From Bog-756 sp963730685 (GTDB lineage: Bacteria; Actinomycetota; Acidimicrobiia; Acidimicrobiales; RAAP-2), in assembly GCA_963730685.1 (NCBI GenBank), contig CAVSSP010000001.1, positions 1,178,001-1,242,000 on the forward strand: DNA of 64,000 bases. Reading direction: 5' to 3'. Shown here piece by piece: positions 38,390 to 46,996 of this stretch. The notes beneath the pieces were generated by a model. The model saw only the letters and a program-made list of their open reading frames with translations, made no database searches and was not told the origin of the DNA. Every line of letters begins with the position of its first letter. Position 1 is the first letter of the stretch. Position numbers and translations under genes: made by a program.

Positions 38390-40612
38390 TCAGACCGGCA
38401 CCGGCTCGGGCTCGACGGGAGTGGTCGGACCACCGCTCTCACCCGAGCTGGTCGGGAGCTCGGGGTCCACCGCCACGTGGGGGAGGATCCGGTCCAGCCA
38501 CTTCGGGAACCACCAGTTGGTCTTCCCGACCATGAACATGAGTGCCGGCACGATGGCCATCCGGATGAGCAGGGCGTCCATCAGGATGCCGGCGGCCAGC
38601 CCCAGGCCGAACTCCTTGATGACCCGCTCGCCGCCCAGGATGAACGAGCCGAACACCAGGATCATGATCAGTGCGGCGGCGGTGATGGTCTTGCCGGTGG
38701 CGGCGAGTCCCTTGCGCACGGCCACGGCATTGTCGCCCGACTTCAGCCACTCCTCTTGGATGCGGGAGATGAGGAAGACCTCGTAGTCCATCGACAGCCC
38801 GAAAAGGATGGCGAACAGCATCACGGGCAGGAAGGCCTCGACCGGTCCGGGCCCACCGGCCTGGAACACCGATCCCAGCCAGCCCCACTGGAACACGGCC
38901 ACCAGCACCCCGAATGCCGCCCCGATCGACAGCAGGTTCATGGCCGCGGCGGTCAGCGGGATGATGATGCTCCGGAAGACCATGGCCAGCAACAGGAACG
39001 ACAGCACCACCACCAGGCCGATGAACAGCGGGAGCTTCGAACTGAGCACCCGGGCGAAGTCGACGAAGATGGCCGTGTTGCCGCCCACGTAGACCGACTC
39101 CCCGGTACCGGCCACGGCGGCCGGGATGGTCACCTGCCGCAGGTGGTCGATGAGGTCCGTGGTGGCCGAGGCTTCCGGTGACGTGGTCGGATACACGGTG
39201 GTCAGCGCCACCTGCTTGCCGTCCTTGGCCGGGAGCAACACGGGAGGGCTGACCCTGGCCACGCCGGGCTGGGCCCGCACGGCGGTGGCCAGCGAGTCGA
39301 GCGCCTGGGTGTCGGCCTGGCCCGAGCGCTGGCTCACCAGGAGGAGGGGCCCGTTGAACCCGGGCCCGAACCCGTTGGCCAGGAGGTCGTAGGCCTCACG
39401 GGTCGTGGTGCCGACGGGGTCGTTGCCCTGGTCGGAGGAGCCGAGCCGCAGCGAGAAGAAGGGCAGGGCCACCAGGACCACAATGATCAGTGCCACCAAC
39501 GCCGGCAGGACCGGTCGCTTCTGGATGAACATCGCCCACTTGGGCCAGAAGCCCTTGGTCCCTTCGCCGATGACCCGGGGTCCGGATTCGGCCAGACCCC
39601 TTCGTTGGCTCTTGCTCATCACCCGGGGTCCGATGAACCCGAGGAGTGCCGGCAGCAGAGTGAGCGCGGCGATCATGGTGAACGACACGCCGATGGCGGC
39701 GGCGATGGCCAGTCCGTAGAGGAACGACACCCCGAGGGCGAACATGCCGAGCAGGGCGATGCAGACGATGATCCCCGCGAACAGCACGGCCCGGCCCGAG
39801 GTGTTGACGGCGTTGGCGATGGAGTCGGGCACGTCCTCGCCCGCCACCAGGCCCTGTCGGTGTCGGGTGACGATGAACAGGGCATAGTCCACCCCTACTC
39901 CCAGCCCGATCAACAGGACCAGCTCGGTGGAGAACTGGGGCATCTTCAGGACGTGGCTGAGCAGGCCGATGAGCCCGATGGCGGTCCCGAGGGAGGCCAG
40001 GGCCGACGCCAGTGGCAGCACAGTGGCGAACCCCGAGCGGAAGACCAGGTAGAGCACGATGGCGGCCAGGATCACCCCGAGCAGGGTGCCGCCGAAGGAC
40101 ACCCGGTCGGCGTTCTCGGCCACCTGGCCCGCCACCGCCACTTGCAGATCGGGTCCGATGGCAGTCTGAGCCGTGGCCACGAACTGCTTGGCCAGAGGGG
40201 TCGACAGGTACTGCGCTTGTTTGTCGAACGTGACGGTGGCGAATGCCGTCGTGCCGTCCTTGCTGATCTGGGCGGCGCCGAGCGGGTCGAAGGGGCTGGC
40301 CACCTCTGACACATGGGGCACGGACTTGACCTTGTCCAGCATGGCGGTGACTGCCGCCTCCACCTTGGGATCGGTGACCTTGGACCCGTTGGTGGTGTGG
40401 ACGACGATCTGCTCGCGGTCACCGGCGACGCTCGGGGCGGCCTTCTGGAGGAGGTTGAGCGCGGTGGTCGACTCGGTGTTCGGCAGCGAGAAGGTGTTGG
40501 AGAAGGCGGTGCCGACCGACTGGGAGATGACGCTCATCCCGACGAGGGCGAGCAGCCACAGCAGGACGACGACGACTCGATGGCGGACACACCAGGAGGC
40601 AAGCACCTTCAT
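38390..40612 (-). CDS. MmpL/RND-superfamily transporter
   Basis: A 740-residue protein with the MMPL pattern: helix 1 (VVVLLWLLALVGMSV), a large extracytoplasmic loop, five helices, a second loop and six more helices, about 12 in total. Conserved membrane motifs GLGVGVDYALFIVTRHRQGL and FGLSMDYEVFLISRIQEEW carry the intramembrane Asp-Tyr pairs used for proton relay. Such proteins export lipids or hydrophobic compounds. ATG 40612 has a GAGGAG site. No lipid-synthesis genes adjoin it, so the cargo is unknown. Confidence 0.93.
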   Translation of the reverse strand: MKVLASWCVRHRVVVVLLWLLALVGMSVISQSVGTAFSNTFSLPNTESTTALNLLQKAAPSVAGDREQIVVHTTNGSKVTDPKVEAAVTAMLDKVKSVPHVSEVASPFDPLGAAQISKDGTTAFATVTFDKQAQYLSTPLAKQFVATAQTAIGPDLQVAVAGQVAENADRVSFGGTLLGVILAAIVLYLVFRSGFATVLPLASALASLGTAIGLIGLLSHVLKMPQFSTELVLLIGLGVGVDYALFIVTRHRQGLVAGEDVPDSIANAVNTSGRAVLFAGIIVCIALLGMFALGVSFLYGLAIAAAIGVSFTMIAALTLLPALLGFIGPRVMSKSQRRGLAESGPRVIGEGTKGFWPKWAMFIQKRPVLPALVALIIVVLVALPFFSLRLGSSDQGNDPVGTTTREAYDLLANGFGPGFNGPLLLVSQRSGQADTQALDSLATAVRAQPGVARVSPPVLLPAKDGKQVALTTVYPTTSPEASATTDLIDHLRQVTIPAAVAGTGESVYVGGNTAIFVDFARVLSSKLPLFIGLVVVLSFLLLAMVFRSIIIPLTAAAMNLLSIGAAFGVLVAVFQWGWLGSVFQAGGPGPVEAFLPVMLFAILFGLSMDYEVFLISRIQEEWLKSGDNAVAVRKGLAATGKTITAAALIMILVFGSFILGGERVIKEFGLGLAAGILMDALLIRMAIVPALMFMVGKTNWWFPKWLDRILPHVAVDPELPTSSGESGGPTTPVEPEPVPV

Positions 40613-40924
40613 GGACGGGGACTCCTCACTATTCGGAATCGGCGGACAGGTGGCCTGGTTCCGAGCGAGGGAAAGGCTGGGTGTCCGCGGGGGCAGTGGT
40701 CATAGTCTGGTCGATCGATGGGTTCGGGGGAACGATTCTCCGACTCGCTGGGGCGGTCGTGCCGGGCCGGCCGAGGGGCAATCCCACCCGTTGGGTGCGA
40801 TTGAGGCCACCCCGATCATCCCACAGCGAGCGTGTCGCCCTGACATCACCACGGGTGGCAGTGCGGTCCCCCGGCTCGGTCGAGGCGGTCACGGTGCGGT
40901 CGGGCTTTCGGCCATGATCGTGAG
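40613..40924. other. Divergent intergenic region between mmpL and phosphatase genes
   Basis: These 312 bases separate two divergent genes and must hold both promoters. I see no clear -35/-10 pair, palindrome or RNA. A minus-strand frame of 24 codons (ATG 40703) ends just before mmpL but lacks a ribosome-binding site. Confidence 0.5.
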
Positions 40925-41692
40925 GTGACGAACCCGGCCCGTCCGAACCCGACCCGGCTGATCCCGCTCGAGGGAGCGTTCAACTTCCGTGACCTCGGTG
41001 GGTACCCGGGCCGGGACGGCCGGACGTCCAGGTGGGGCGTGCTCTTCCGAAGCGACACCATCCACGAGCTGAGCGGGGCGGACGTCGGGTTGCTGGCGAC
41101 GATGGGTCTGGCCACCATCATCGACCTGCGCACGGCCCGGGAGCTCGACCGCACCGGTCGGGGACCGTTGGGGGACCGTCCGATCGGGTTCCACCACCTG
41201 TCCCTGATCCAGGACGGAGGTGGCGAGGCCATGGCGGCGCCGGCGCCGGCGGGCGAGGAGTTGAGCGAGCGGTACCTCTGGTACCTCGAGGTCGGGGAGA
41301 GGTCTCTCGCCGAGGCGCTCACCTTGCTCGCCGAGCCCTCCGCCTATCCGGCGGTCTTCCACTGTGCCGCGGGCAAGGACCGGACCGGGGTCCTGGCGGC
41401 GCTGGTCCTGGACATCCTGGGGGTGGACGAGGACGTGATCGTGGCCGACTACCTCATCACCGCCGACCGGATGCCGATGATCCTCGACCGTTACCGCACG
41501 GATCCCGCCTTCGCCGAGCGGATGGCCAGCGTTCCGGCGTCGCGCTTCAGTGTGGAGGCCGAGTCGATGCGGCGGTTCCTCGACGGGCTGCGCCAGCGCT
41601 TCGGCGGTGCCCGGGAGTGGGCCACCGGGGCCGGAGTCCCCGCCGAGGCGCTCGACCGGATCGAGGATCTGCTGCTCGAGGGCCCCGGCTGA
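40925..41692 (+). CDS. Tyrosine/serine protein phosphatase, MptpB type
   Basis: A 255-residue phosphatase. It begins GAFNFRDLGGYPGRDGR, the N-terminal signature of this group, and has the P-loop HCAAGKDRTGVLAALVL with the Cys nucleophile near residue 150 and the Arg that binds phosphate. Members act on phosphotyrosine, phosphoserine/threonine or phosphoinositides. The start is GTG. No signal peptide is visible, though mycobacterial relatives are exported. It precedes a small membrane protein gene by 51 bases. Confidence 0.9.
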   Translation: MTNPARPNPTRLIPLEGAFNFRDLGGYPGRDGRTSRWGVLFRSDTIHELSGADVGLLATMGLATIIDLRTARELDRTGRGPLGDRPIGFHHLSLIQDGGGEAMAAPAPAGEELSERYLWYLEVGERSLAEALTLLAEPSAYPAVFHCAAGKDRTGVLAALVLDILGVDEDVIVADYLITADRMPMILDRYRTDPAFAERMASVPASRFSVEAESMRRFLDGLRQRFGGAREWATGAGVPAEALDRIEDLLLEGPG

Positions 41693-41730
41693 CTCCTGGC
41701 CCACGCGGGCTCCCGTGTCGCCCGGGGTCC

Positions 41731-41736
41731 TACACT
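41731..41736 (+). promoter_or_regulatory. -10 hexamer of a leaderless gene
   Basis: TACACT ends seven bases before the GTG at 41744, placing the transcript start at or next to the start codon. No good -35 is seen. Confidence 0.4.
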
Positions 41737-41743
41737 GGGGTTT

Positions 41744-42346
41744 GTGACCGCTTCGATCTGGATGCCGATCATCGCCGGCGTACTCGTCCTGATGGGCCTG
41801 TTGGCGGTCGGAGCCGCCGCCGTGGCTTACCTGCTGTGGCGGTTCGGCCGGCGCAAGTGGCGGGCACTACGTTCGCACGCCGCGGTGGTGGCGGCGACGG
41901 GCCTGTGGGGGGCCACCGCGTCGGGTCGGTTCGGATCCCGCGCCCCGATGTCGGCGGACTCAGCCGGCCAGTGGCCGGCCAGGACGGTCCGCAGGGAGAT
42001 GTGGCGTGCCGTGGACCAGGCCGATGCCGCTGTCCGGGTCGCCGGTGACGTGGGGGCGCCTACGGCGTCGCTGCCCTCGCTCTGTCGGCGCTTGCGCGAG
42101 GTGGCCGTCGGGCTCGATCAGGTCCTCCGTGTCGATCCGGCTGCCATCGTCCCCGCCGAGTTGGCCCGACAGGCCGTCGAGGTGGTCCGGGCGGCCGCCG
42201 ACCTCCAGCAGGCAGCAGTGGCCTCGGCTGGCGATGCCACCGGTCAACGGGTCGCCGGCCTCGTGCACGACGCCGACGAGGAGATCACCCTGCTCCATGC
42301 CGGCCTGGACTCGGCCCGCGCCGTGCTACCCAATCCCCGCCACTGA
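41744..42346 (+). CDS. Membrane-anchored helical protein, unknown function
   Basis: A 200-residue protein with one N-terminal membrane segment (IIAGVLVLMGLLAVGAAAVA) followed by a basic stretch (FGRRKWRALR) and a cytoplasmic, alanine-rich helical domain. No enzymatic motif is seen. Similar proteins occur in actinobacteria without assigned function. It starts with GTG and has its own -10-like element, so it may be independent of the phosphatase gene just upstream. Confidence 0.7.
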   Translation: MTASIWMPIIAGVLVLMGLLAVGAAAVAYLLWRFGRRKWRALRSHAAVVAATGLWGATASGRFGSRAPMSADSAGQWPARTVRREMWRAVDQADAAVRVAGDVGAPTASLPSLCRRLREVAVGLDQVLRVDPAAIVPAELARQAVEVVRAAADLQQAAVASAGDATGQRVAGLVHDADEEITLLHAGLDSARAVLPNPRH

Positions 42347-42356
42347 ACCCAGCTGG

Positions 42357-42408
42357 ACCCCGCCGAGCCCGCCGAGCCCGCCGAGCCCGCCGAGCCCTGC
42401 GGCCCCCG
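42357..42408. repeat. 9-bp tandem repeat after the membrane-protein gene
   Basis: CCCGCCGAG recurs about five times in the first part of the 42347-42563 gap. An unusually AT-rich patch (about 42434-42470, TTATGTTAAATGGAAAAG) follows. No gene is apparent in the gap. Confidence 0.8.
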
Positions 42409-42500
42409 GAGAGCTCGCCGGTACTGCTTCTCCACTTTACAAACGAAAGTTATGTTAAATGGAAAAGTAGTTGGCCGAGGTTCCCACCTTGTACCGCCCC

Positions 42501-42533
42501 CTCGAGACCTCGAGACCTCGAGACCTCGAGACC
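42501..42533. repeat. 8-bp tandem repeat CTCGAGAC, four copies
   Basis: Four exact copies of CTCGAGAC (42501-42532) lie 30 bases past the stop of the minus-strand aminotransferase. Each unit contains the palindrome CTCGAG. Confidence 0.85.
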
Positions 42534-42563
42534 TGTCCGCCTCGCGGGGTCCGTCACCCACGT

Positions 42564-43904
42564 TCAGGCCGACAGGACGTCCTCCACCGCTCCTGCCAGG
42601 ACATCGAGCCCGTCAGCCAGGAGGTCCTCGTCGATGATGAGGGGGGGAAGCAGGCGGATCACGTTGCCGAAGCTGCCGCACGTCAAGACGACCACGCCGG
42701 ACCGGTGACAGGCCTGGGCGATCCGACGGGTCGCCTCGGCGTCGGGCTCCCGAGTCCCGGGCCGCACCAGCTCCATGGCCACCATGGCCCCGCGTCCCCG
42801 GACGTCACCGATCCCAGGATGATCGGCCTGCAGTCCCAAGAGCCGGTTCGTGACCGTCTCGCCGATGGCCCGTGCAGCGCCGGCCAGATCGTCGCGGCGC
42901 AGCGTGTCGATGGCGGCCAGGGCGCTGGCGCATGCCACCGGGTTGCCGCCGTAGGTGCCGCCCAACCCGCCGGGATGCACCCCATCCATCAGGTCGGCCC
43001 GCCCGGTGACGGCGGCCAGCGGCATGCCGCCGGCCAGCGCCTTGGCCGTGGTCATCAGATCGGGGACGACTCCCTCGTGGTCGCAGGCGAACCAGTCCCC
43101 GGTGCGGCAGAACCCGGTCTGGATCTCGTCGGCGACCAGCAGCACCCCCCGGTCGCGGCACCAGGCGGCGACGGCGGGCAGGAAGCCCGGGGCCGGGACC
43201 ACGAACCCACCTTCGCCCTGGATGGGCTCGATGAGCACGCATGCCACGTTGTCGGCGCCCACCAGGCGCTCCACCTGCTCGACGGCGCGGGCGGCGGCGC
43301 CCTCGCCCGTCATGCCGTCGGGGTCACGGAACGGGTACGACATCGGCACCCGGTACACCTCGGGTGCGAACGGCCCGAAGCCGTCGCGGTACGGCATGTT
43401 CTTGGCCGTCAGCGCCATGGTCAGGTTGGTGCGCCCGTGGTAGGCGTGGTCGAAGACCACCACCGCCTGGCGCCCGGTGACGTTGCGGGCGACCTTGACG
43501 GCGTTCTCCACCGCCTCGGCGCCTGAGTTGAACAGGGCCGACCGCTTCGGTGCCTCACCGGGGGCCAGTTGGTTGAGGGCTTCGCATACCGCCACGTAGG
43601 ACTCGTAGGGGTTGACCATGAAGCACGTGTGCGAGAACCGGCCCACCTGCTCCCGGACGGCGTCGACCAGTGCCGGGGAGGCGTGGCCCACACTGACCAC
43701 GGCGATCCCACTGCCGAGGTCGATCAGCGAATTGCCGTCCACGTCGACCAGGATGGCCCCGTCCGCCTCGGCGACGTACAGCGGGAGCACCGAGGTGACT
43801 CCCGGCGCCACCGCCGCCGCCCGACGCTCCTCGAGGGCTCGCGACTCCGGTCCGGGAAGCTCGGTGACCAGGGTGCGCTGCTGCTTGATGACGGAGGGCT
43901 CCAC
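42564..43904 (-). CDS. gabT: 4-aminobutyrate aminotransferase-type class III aminotransferase
   Basis: A 446-residue PLP enzyme moving the amino group of GABA or a related omega-amino acid to 2-oxoglutarate. Visible features are the N-terminal region LIDLGSGIAVVSVGH, NSGAEAVENAVKVAR, DHAYHGRTNLTM, the cofactor Asp in LLVADEIQTGFCRTG and the Schiff-base Lys in TTAKALAGGMPLAAV (about residue 287). GTG 43904 is chosen because the frame upstream is Arg/Gly-rich shadow. The adjacent VOC gene shares the strand but starts from its own ribosome-binding site. GABA itself as substrate is likely, not certain. Confidence 0.9.
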   Translation of the reverse strand: MEPSVIKQQRTLVTELPGPESRALEERRAAAVAPGVTSVLPLYVAEADGAILVDVDGNSLIDLGSGIAVVSVGHASPALVDAVREQVGRFSHTCFMVNPYESYVAVCEALNQLAPGEAPKRSALFNSGAEAVENAVKVARNVTGRQAVVVFDHAYHGRTNLTMALTAKNMPYRDGFGPFAPEVYRVPMSYPFRDPDGMTGEGAAARAVEQVERLVGADNVACVLIEPIQGEGGFVVPAPGFLPAVAAWCRDRGVLLVADEIQTGFCRTGDWFACDHEGVVPDLMTTAKALAGGMPLAAVTGRADLMDGVHPGGLGGTYGGNPVACASALAAIDTLRRDDLAGAARAIGETVTNRLLGLQADHPGIGDVRGRGAMVAMELVRPGTREPDAEATRRIAQACHRSGVVVLTCGSFGNVIRLLPPLIIDEDLLADGLDVLAGAVEDVLSA

Positions 43905-43960
43905 GGCCTCAGAGTACCGGACGCACCCACCGCCGGACTGAGCGATGGGGACGGGTCCGA

Positions 43961-44731
43961 CTACGTGGCGGCCAGGGCGATGACCCCGAACATGGCGCCG
44001 GCCGGGTCGGCCATCACCGCGAACCGTCCGGCCGGGATGTCGACCGGCCCCACGAACAGCGTGGCCCCGAGTCCGGTGGCGGCGGCGATGGTGGCGTCGG
44101 TGTCGTCGCTGCCGAAGTAGGCGAGCCAGTGGGCCGGTACGGCGGCCGGAACCTCGTCGGGGATGGTCAGCATCCCGCCGATGGTCGTGCCGCCCAGCTT
44201 CCACTCCGTGTACTGCATCGGACCCATGTCGACGGTCTCGCCGCCCCATCCGAACACGGCACCGTAGAACGCCTTGGCGGTGTCGACGTCGCGGGTGTTC
44301 AGCTCGTTCCAGGTGAGGGCGCAGGCCTCGTTGACCAGCCCGGCCCCGGTGTGCAAGCGGGGCTGCCAGACGGCGGCGGCGGCACCGGTGGGATCGGCGA
44401 ACACGGCCATCCGTCCCACGTCGAGTACGTCCATCGGCTCGACGAAGACGACGCCGCCGGCCGCCTTGACCTTGCCGATGCTCTCGTCGGCGTCGTCCAC
44501 CGAGATGTAGCTGGTCCACGCGGGTGGCTGGCCCTCCATCATGATCGGGCCGGCCCCGGCCACCGGCACGCCGTCGAGCTCGAACGTGTGGTAGTGCCCG
44601 GCCTCGGCACCACGGTCCACCGCCTTCCACCCGAACAGGCTCGAATAGAAGGAGACCGATGCGGGCAGGTCGGCAGTGGCGAGGTCCACCCACGAGGGCG
44701 TGCCGGGGGAGTAGGACGAGACGGCTGGCAT
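43961..44731 (-). CDS. Two-domain VOC (glyoxalase-fold) protein
   Basis: A 256-residue protein made of two tandem VOC domains. The first starts SWVDLATADLPASVSFYSSLFGW, the second TWNELNTRDVDTAKAFYGAVFGW; each has the paired beta-alpha modules of glyoxalase or resistance proteins. Metal ligands are not obvious in every module. The function may be isomerase, dioxygenase-like or compound binding; similar double-VOC proteins in actinobacteria are mostly uncharacterised. ATG 44731 has an AAGGAG site. A MerR regulator diverges from it across 191 bases and may control it. Confidence 0.88.
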   Translation of the reverse strand: MPAVSSYSPGTPSWVDLATADLPASVSFYSSLFGWKAVDRGAEAGHYHTFELDGVPVAGAGPIMMEGQPPAWTSYISVDDADESIGKVKAAGGVVFVEPMDVLDVGRMAVFADPTGAAAAVWQPRLHTGAGLVNEACALTWNELNTRDVDTAKAFYGAVFGWGGETVDMGPMQYTEWKLGGTTIGGMLTIPDEVPAAVPAHWLAYFGSDDTDATIAAATGLGATLFVGPVDIPAGRFAVMADPAGAMFGVIALAAT

Positions 44732-44908
44732 GGTGGAGATCTCCTTCGGTCGCGTGTCGGGCATGGCGTCCCGGGAGGTGGGCCCCCAGGGCCGCTCGTG
44801 ATCACCCGCCCCGGGGCGATCTCCCCACCAGCCTGCCACGGAGCGGGCGCCGGGCGCGGGGCGACGCGCACCGCCCTCGCGACCCGGGACGGGCACGGCG
44901 CCGTCCTC

Positions 44909-44914
44909 TAGGAT
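44909..44914 (+). promoter_or_regulatory. -10 hexamer of the divergent MerR gene
   Basis: TAGGAT ends eight bases before GTG 44923, consistent with a leaderless transcript. It lies in the shared promoter region with the VOC gene. Confidence 0.4.
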
Positions 44915-44922
44915 CACGCCCC

Positions 44923-45596
44923 GTGACGGACACCGGAGAGGTGCTCCCGCCTGGCGGATCGACGAACTGGCCCATCGTGCCGGCATCCCGGTGGGGACGG
45001 TGCGTCTCTATCAACGTGACGGCCTGGTGCCGCCCGGTCGCCGCGTCGGTCGGTCGATGACCTACGGCGCCTCCCACCTCGACCGGCTCGTCCGCATCCA
45101 GCAGCTGAAGTCGGCGAGCTTCACCCTGACCGCCATCAAGCGGATGCTGGACGACGGGCTGTTCGTCAAACTGGACCGGGTGCTCGGATCCGACCGGCGT
45201 CCCCGTGATCGCCGGCAGCTGGTCGAGGAGGTCGGCGTCGAGGCCGGCCTGGTCGAATCGCTCGAAGCGATGGGATTCCTGGCCGCCCCCGAGGACCGGG
45301 GCGCCACCGGGTTCGACGGCGCCGCCGCCTGCAGGAACGACCTCCGGGACAGTCCGCCCGCGCCGATGACTGCTCGCTCACTTCGATTCCTCCCCTGGGC
45401 CGGGCGTGGCATCGGCCGCGGCCCTTGTGATCACACGGTGAAGGGTCGATCTCCCGGAGTCAATTCATTTCCAAGTGACCGCGCCGTAAGGCGGGAAGAG
45501 GGTCGAAGGGCCGGGCGTGGGAGCCCCGGGCGGGTCAGTTCCCGAAGTTCCAGCTGTCGCCGCCCTCGTAGCGGTGGAGGATGTTCTTGGCCATGA
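44923..45596 (+). CDS. MerR-like transcriptional regulator (frameshifted, C-terminus uncertain)
   Basis: GTG 44923 begins a short frame; one base over, near 44953, the sequence reads WRIDELAHRAGIPVGTVRLYQRDGLVPPGRR, a MerR-type helix-turn-helix, then YGASHLDRLVRIQQLKSASFTLTAIKRML. Adding one base joins them. The protein is convincing to about 45330. Beyond that it becomes Arg/Ser-rich and runs into the end of the opposite acyl-CoA dehydrogenase gene, so either the tail is poorly conserved or another frame break hides the true stop. It is divergent from the VOC gene, its probable target. Confidence 0.6.
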
Positions 45597-46803
45597 GGAT
45601 CTTGTGGACCTCGTCGGGCCCGTCGGCCAGGCGCAGCACGCGGGCGGTGAGGTACATCTGGCCCAGCGGCAGGTCGTTGCTCACCCCGGCGCCACCCCAG
45701 ACCTGGATGGCCCGATCGACCACGCGGTGGTACGCCGCCGGGACGAACACCTTGATCGCCGAGATGGCCGTCCGCGCGTCCGGGTCACCGTTGGCCACCT
45801 TCTCGGCCGCGTTGATGGTCATGAGCCGGGCCGACTGCACGTCCATGTAGCTCTCGGCGATGAACCCCTGGATGAACTGCTTGTCCTTCAGGAGCCCGCC
45901 GTGCACCTGGCGGACGAGGGTCCGCTCCACCATCAGGTCGAAGGCCCGCCACATCTGGCCGACCGAGTTCATGCAGTGGTAGACCCGTCCGGCTCCGAGC
46001 CGGTCCTGGGCGGCCTGGTGGCCCTGGCCCACGAGGCCGAGGGTGTTCTCGATCGGGACCCGGACGTTCTCGTACCGGATCTCGCAGTGGTCGGACGTGG
46101 AGTGACCGAAGATGCCGATGCCCCGGACGATGTTCACGCCGGCGGTGTCGGTGGGCACGATGATCTGGGTCATGCGGCCCGGTGCCCCCAGCTCGCCGGT
46201 GGGATCGTTGGCCCGGCACATGACGATGAAGAAGTTGGCGTCGATGCCGTTGGAGGTGAACCACTTGTGGCCGTTGATGACCCAGTGGTCGCCGTCCCGG
46301 ACCGCCTCGGTCTCGATCGACCGGGGATCCGAGCCGGCATGGTCGGGCTCGGTCATGGAGAAGCCCGACTCCATGGTCCCGTCGATCAGCGGGAGGAGCC
46401 ACTTGCGCTTCTGTTCCTCGGTGCCGTACTTGACCAGGATGCTGGCGTTGCCGGAGTTGGGGGCGGCGATCCCGAACAGGGTGGCGGCCCCGACGGCGTA
46501 GGCGAGGATCTCGTACATGTAGGCGAGCGAGAGGAAGTCGAGTCCCATCCCGCCGTACTCGCTCGGGAGATGAGGGGCCCACAGCCCGGCCTCGTTCACC
46601 TTGGCCTTCACCTTCTCGCGCAGCTCGATGCTCCGTCGCCGGGCCGTCTCCCGCTCGTCCTCGGCCAGTTCGGCGCCCCTCCTCGTGCTCCAGAGGATCT
46701 CCTCGTTGGGGAGGATCTCGGCGTTGATGAACTCGGCGGTGCGACGGCGGATGTCGTTGATGGCCGGGTCCAGGCCGGGAATCGGCGTCACGTTGATCGC
46801 CAC
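45535..46803 (-). CDS. Acyl-CoA dehydrogenase
   Basis: A 422-residue flavoprotein that introduces a 2,3-double bond into an acyl-CoA, passing electrons to ETF. Features are LPSEYGGMGLDFLSLAYMYE, the FAD/substrate motif SGFSMTEPDHAGSDP, WVINGHKWFTSNG, and the C-terminal IQVWGGAGVSNDLPLGQMYLTARVLRLADG with the Arg/Gly flavin-binding end. No Glu catalytic base can be fixed with certainty in the usual position, as in the long and branched chain subgroups. GTG 46803 has AAGGAG six bases upstream. Confidence 0.94.
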   Translation of the reverse strand: MAINVTPIPGLDPAINDIRRRTAEFINAEILPNEEILWSTRRGAELAEDERETARRRSIELREKVKAKVNEAGLWAPHLPSEYGGMGLDFLSLAYMYEILAYAVGAATLFGIAAPNSGNASILVKYGTEEQKRKWLLPLIDGTMESGFSMTEPDHAGSDPRSIETEAVRDGDHWVINGHKWFTSNGIDANFFIVMCRANDPTGELGAPGRMTQIIVPTDTAGVNIVRGIGIFGHSTSDHCEIRYENVRVPIENTLGLVGQGHQAAQDRLGAGRVYHCMNSVGQMWRAFDLMVERTLVRQVHGGLLKDKQFIQGFIAESYMDVQSARLMTINAAEKVANGDPDARTAISAIKVFVPAAYHRVVDRAIQVWGGAGVSNDLPLGQMYLTARVLRLADGPDEVHKILMAKNILHRYEGGDSWNFGN

Positions 46804-46913
46804 GGCGGTCTCCTTGGTCGGGGTGTTCGGGATGCGGGCGGGCCGTGCGTCGATGGCACCACCCTCCTTCCCATCATGGCCCAGGTGCCGCGCCGGTGGG
46901 CCTCCGGGCTTCC

Positions 46914-46940
46914 GGTAGCCCGCCGGGCCGGCGGGCTACC
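46914..46940. terminator. Strong hairpin after the PMT glycosyltransferase gene
   Basis: Two perfectly complementary 11-base arms (46914-46924 and 46930-46940, beginning GGTAGCCCGCC) enclose a five-base loop. It lies between the glycosyltransferase stop (46997) and the next minus-strand start (46803), where termination is expected. There is no T-run. Confidence 0.7.
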
Positions 46941-46996
46941 TACCCCGGTCGCCGCTCCGACGGTGTGGTCGGACGGTGTGTCTAGGCCGGTGTGGT

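Noticed and set aside
40629..40703. 24-codon minus-strand frame before mmpL
   Set aside because: No ribosome-binding site or conserved feature; it could be chance.
42564..44693. N-terminal extension of the aminotransferase into the VOC gene region
   Set aside because: The added sequence is Arg/Gly/His-rich and antisense-like; GTG 43904 gives the family length.
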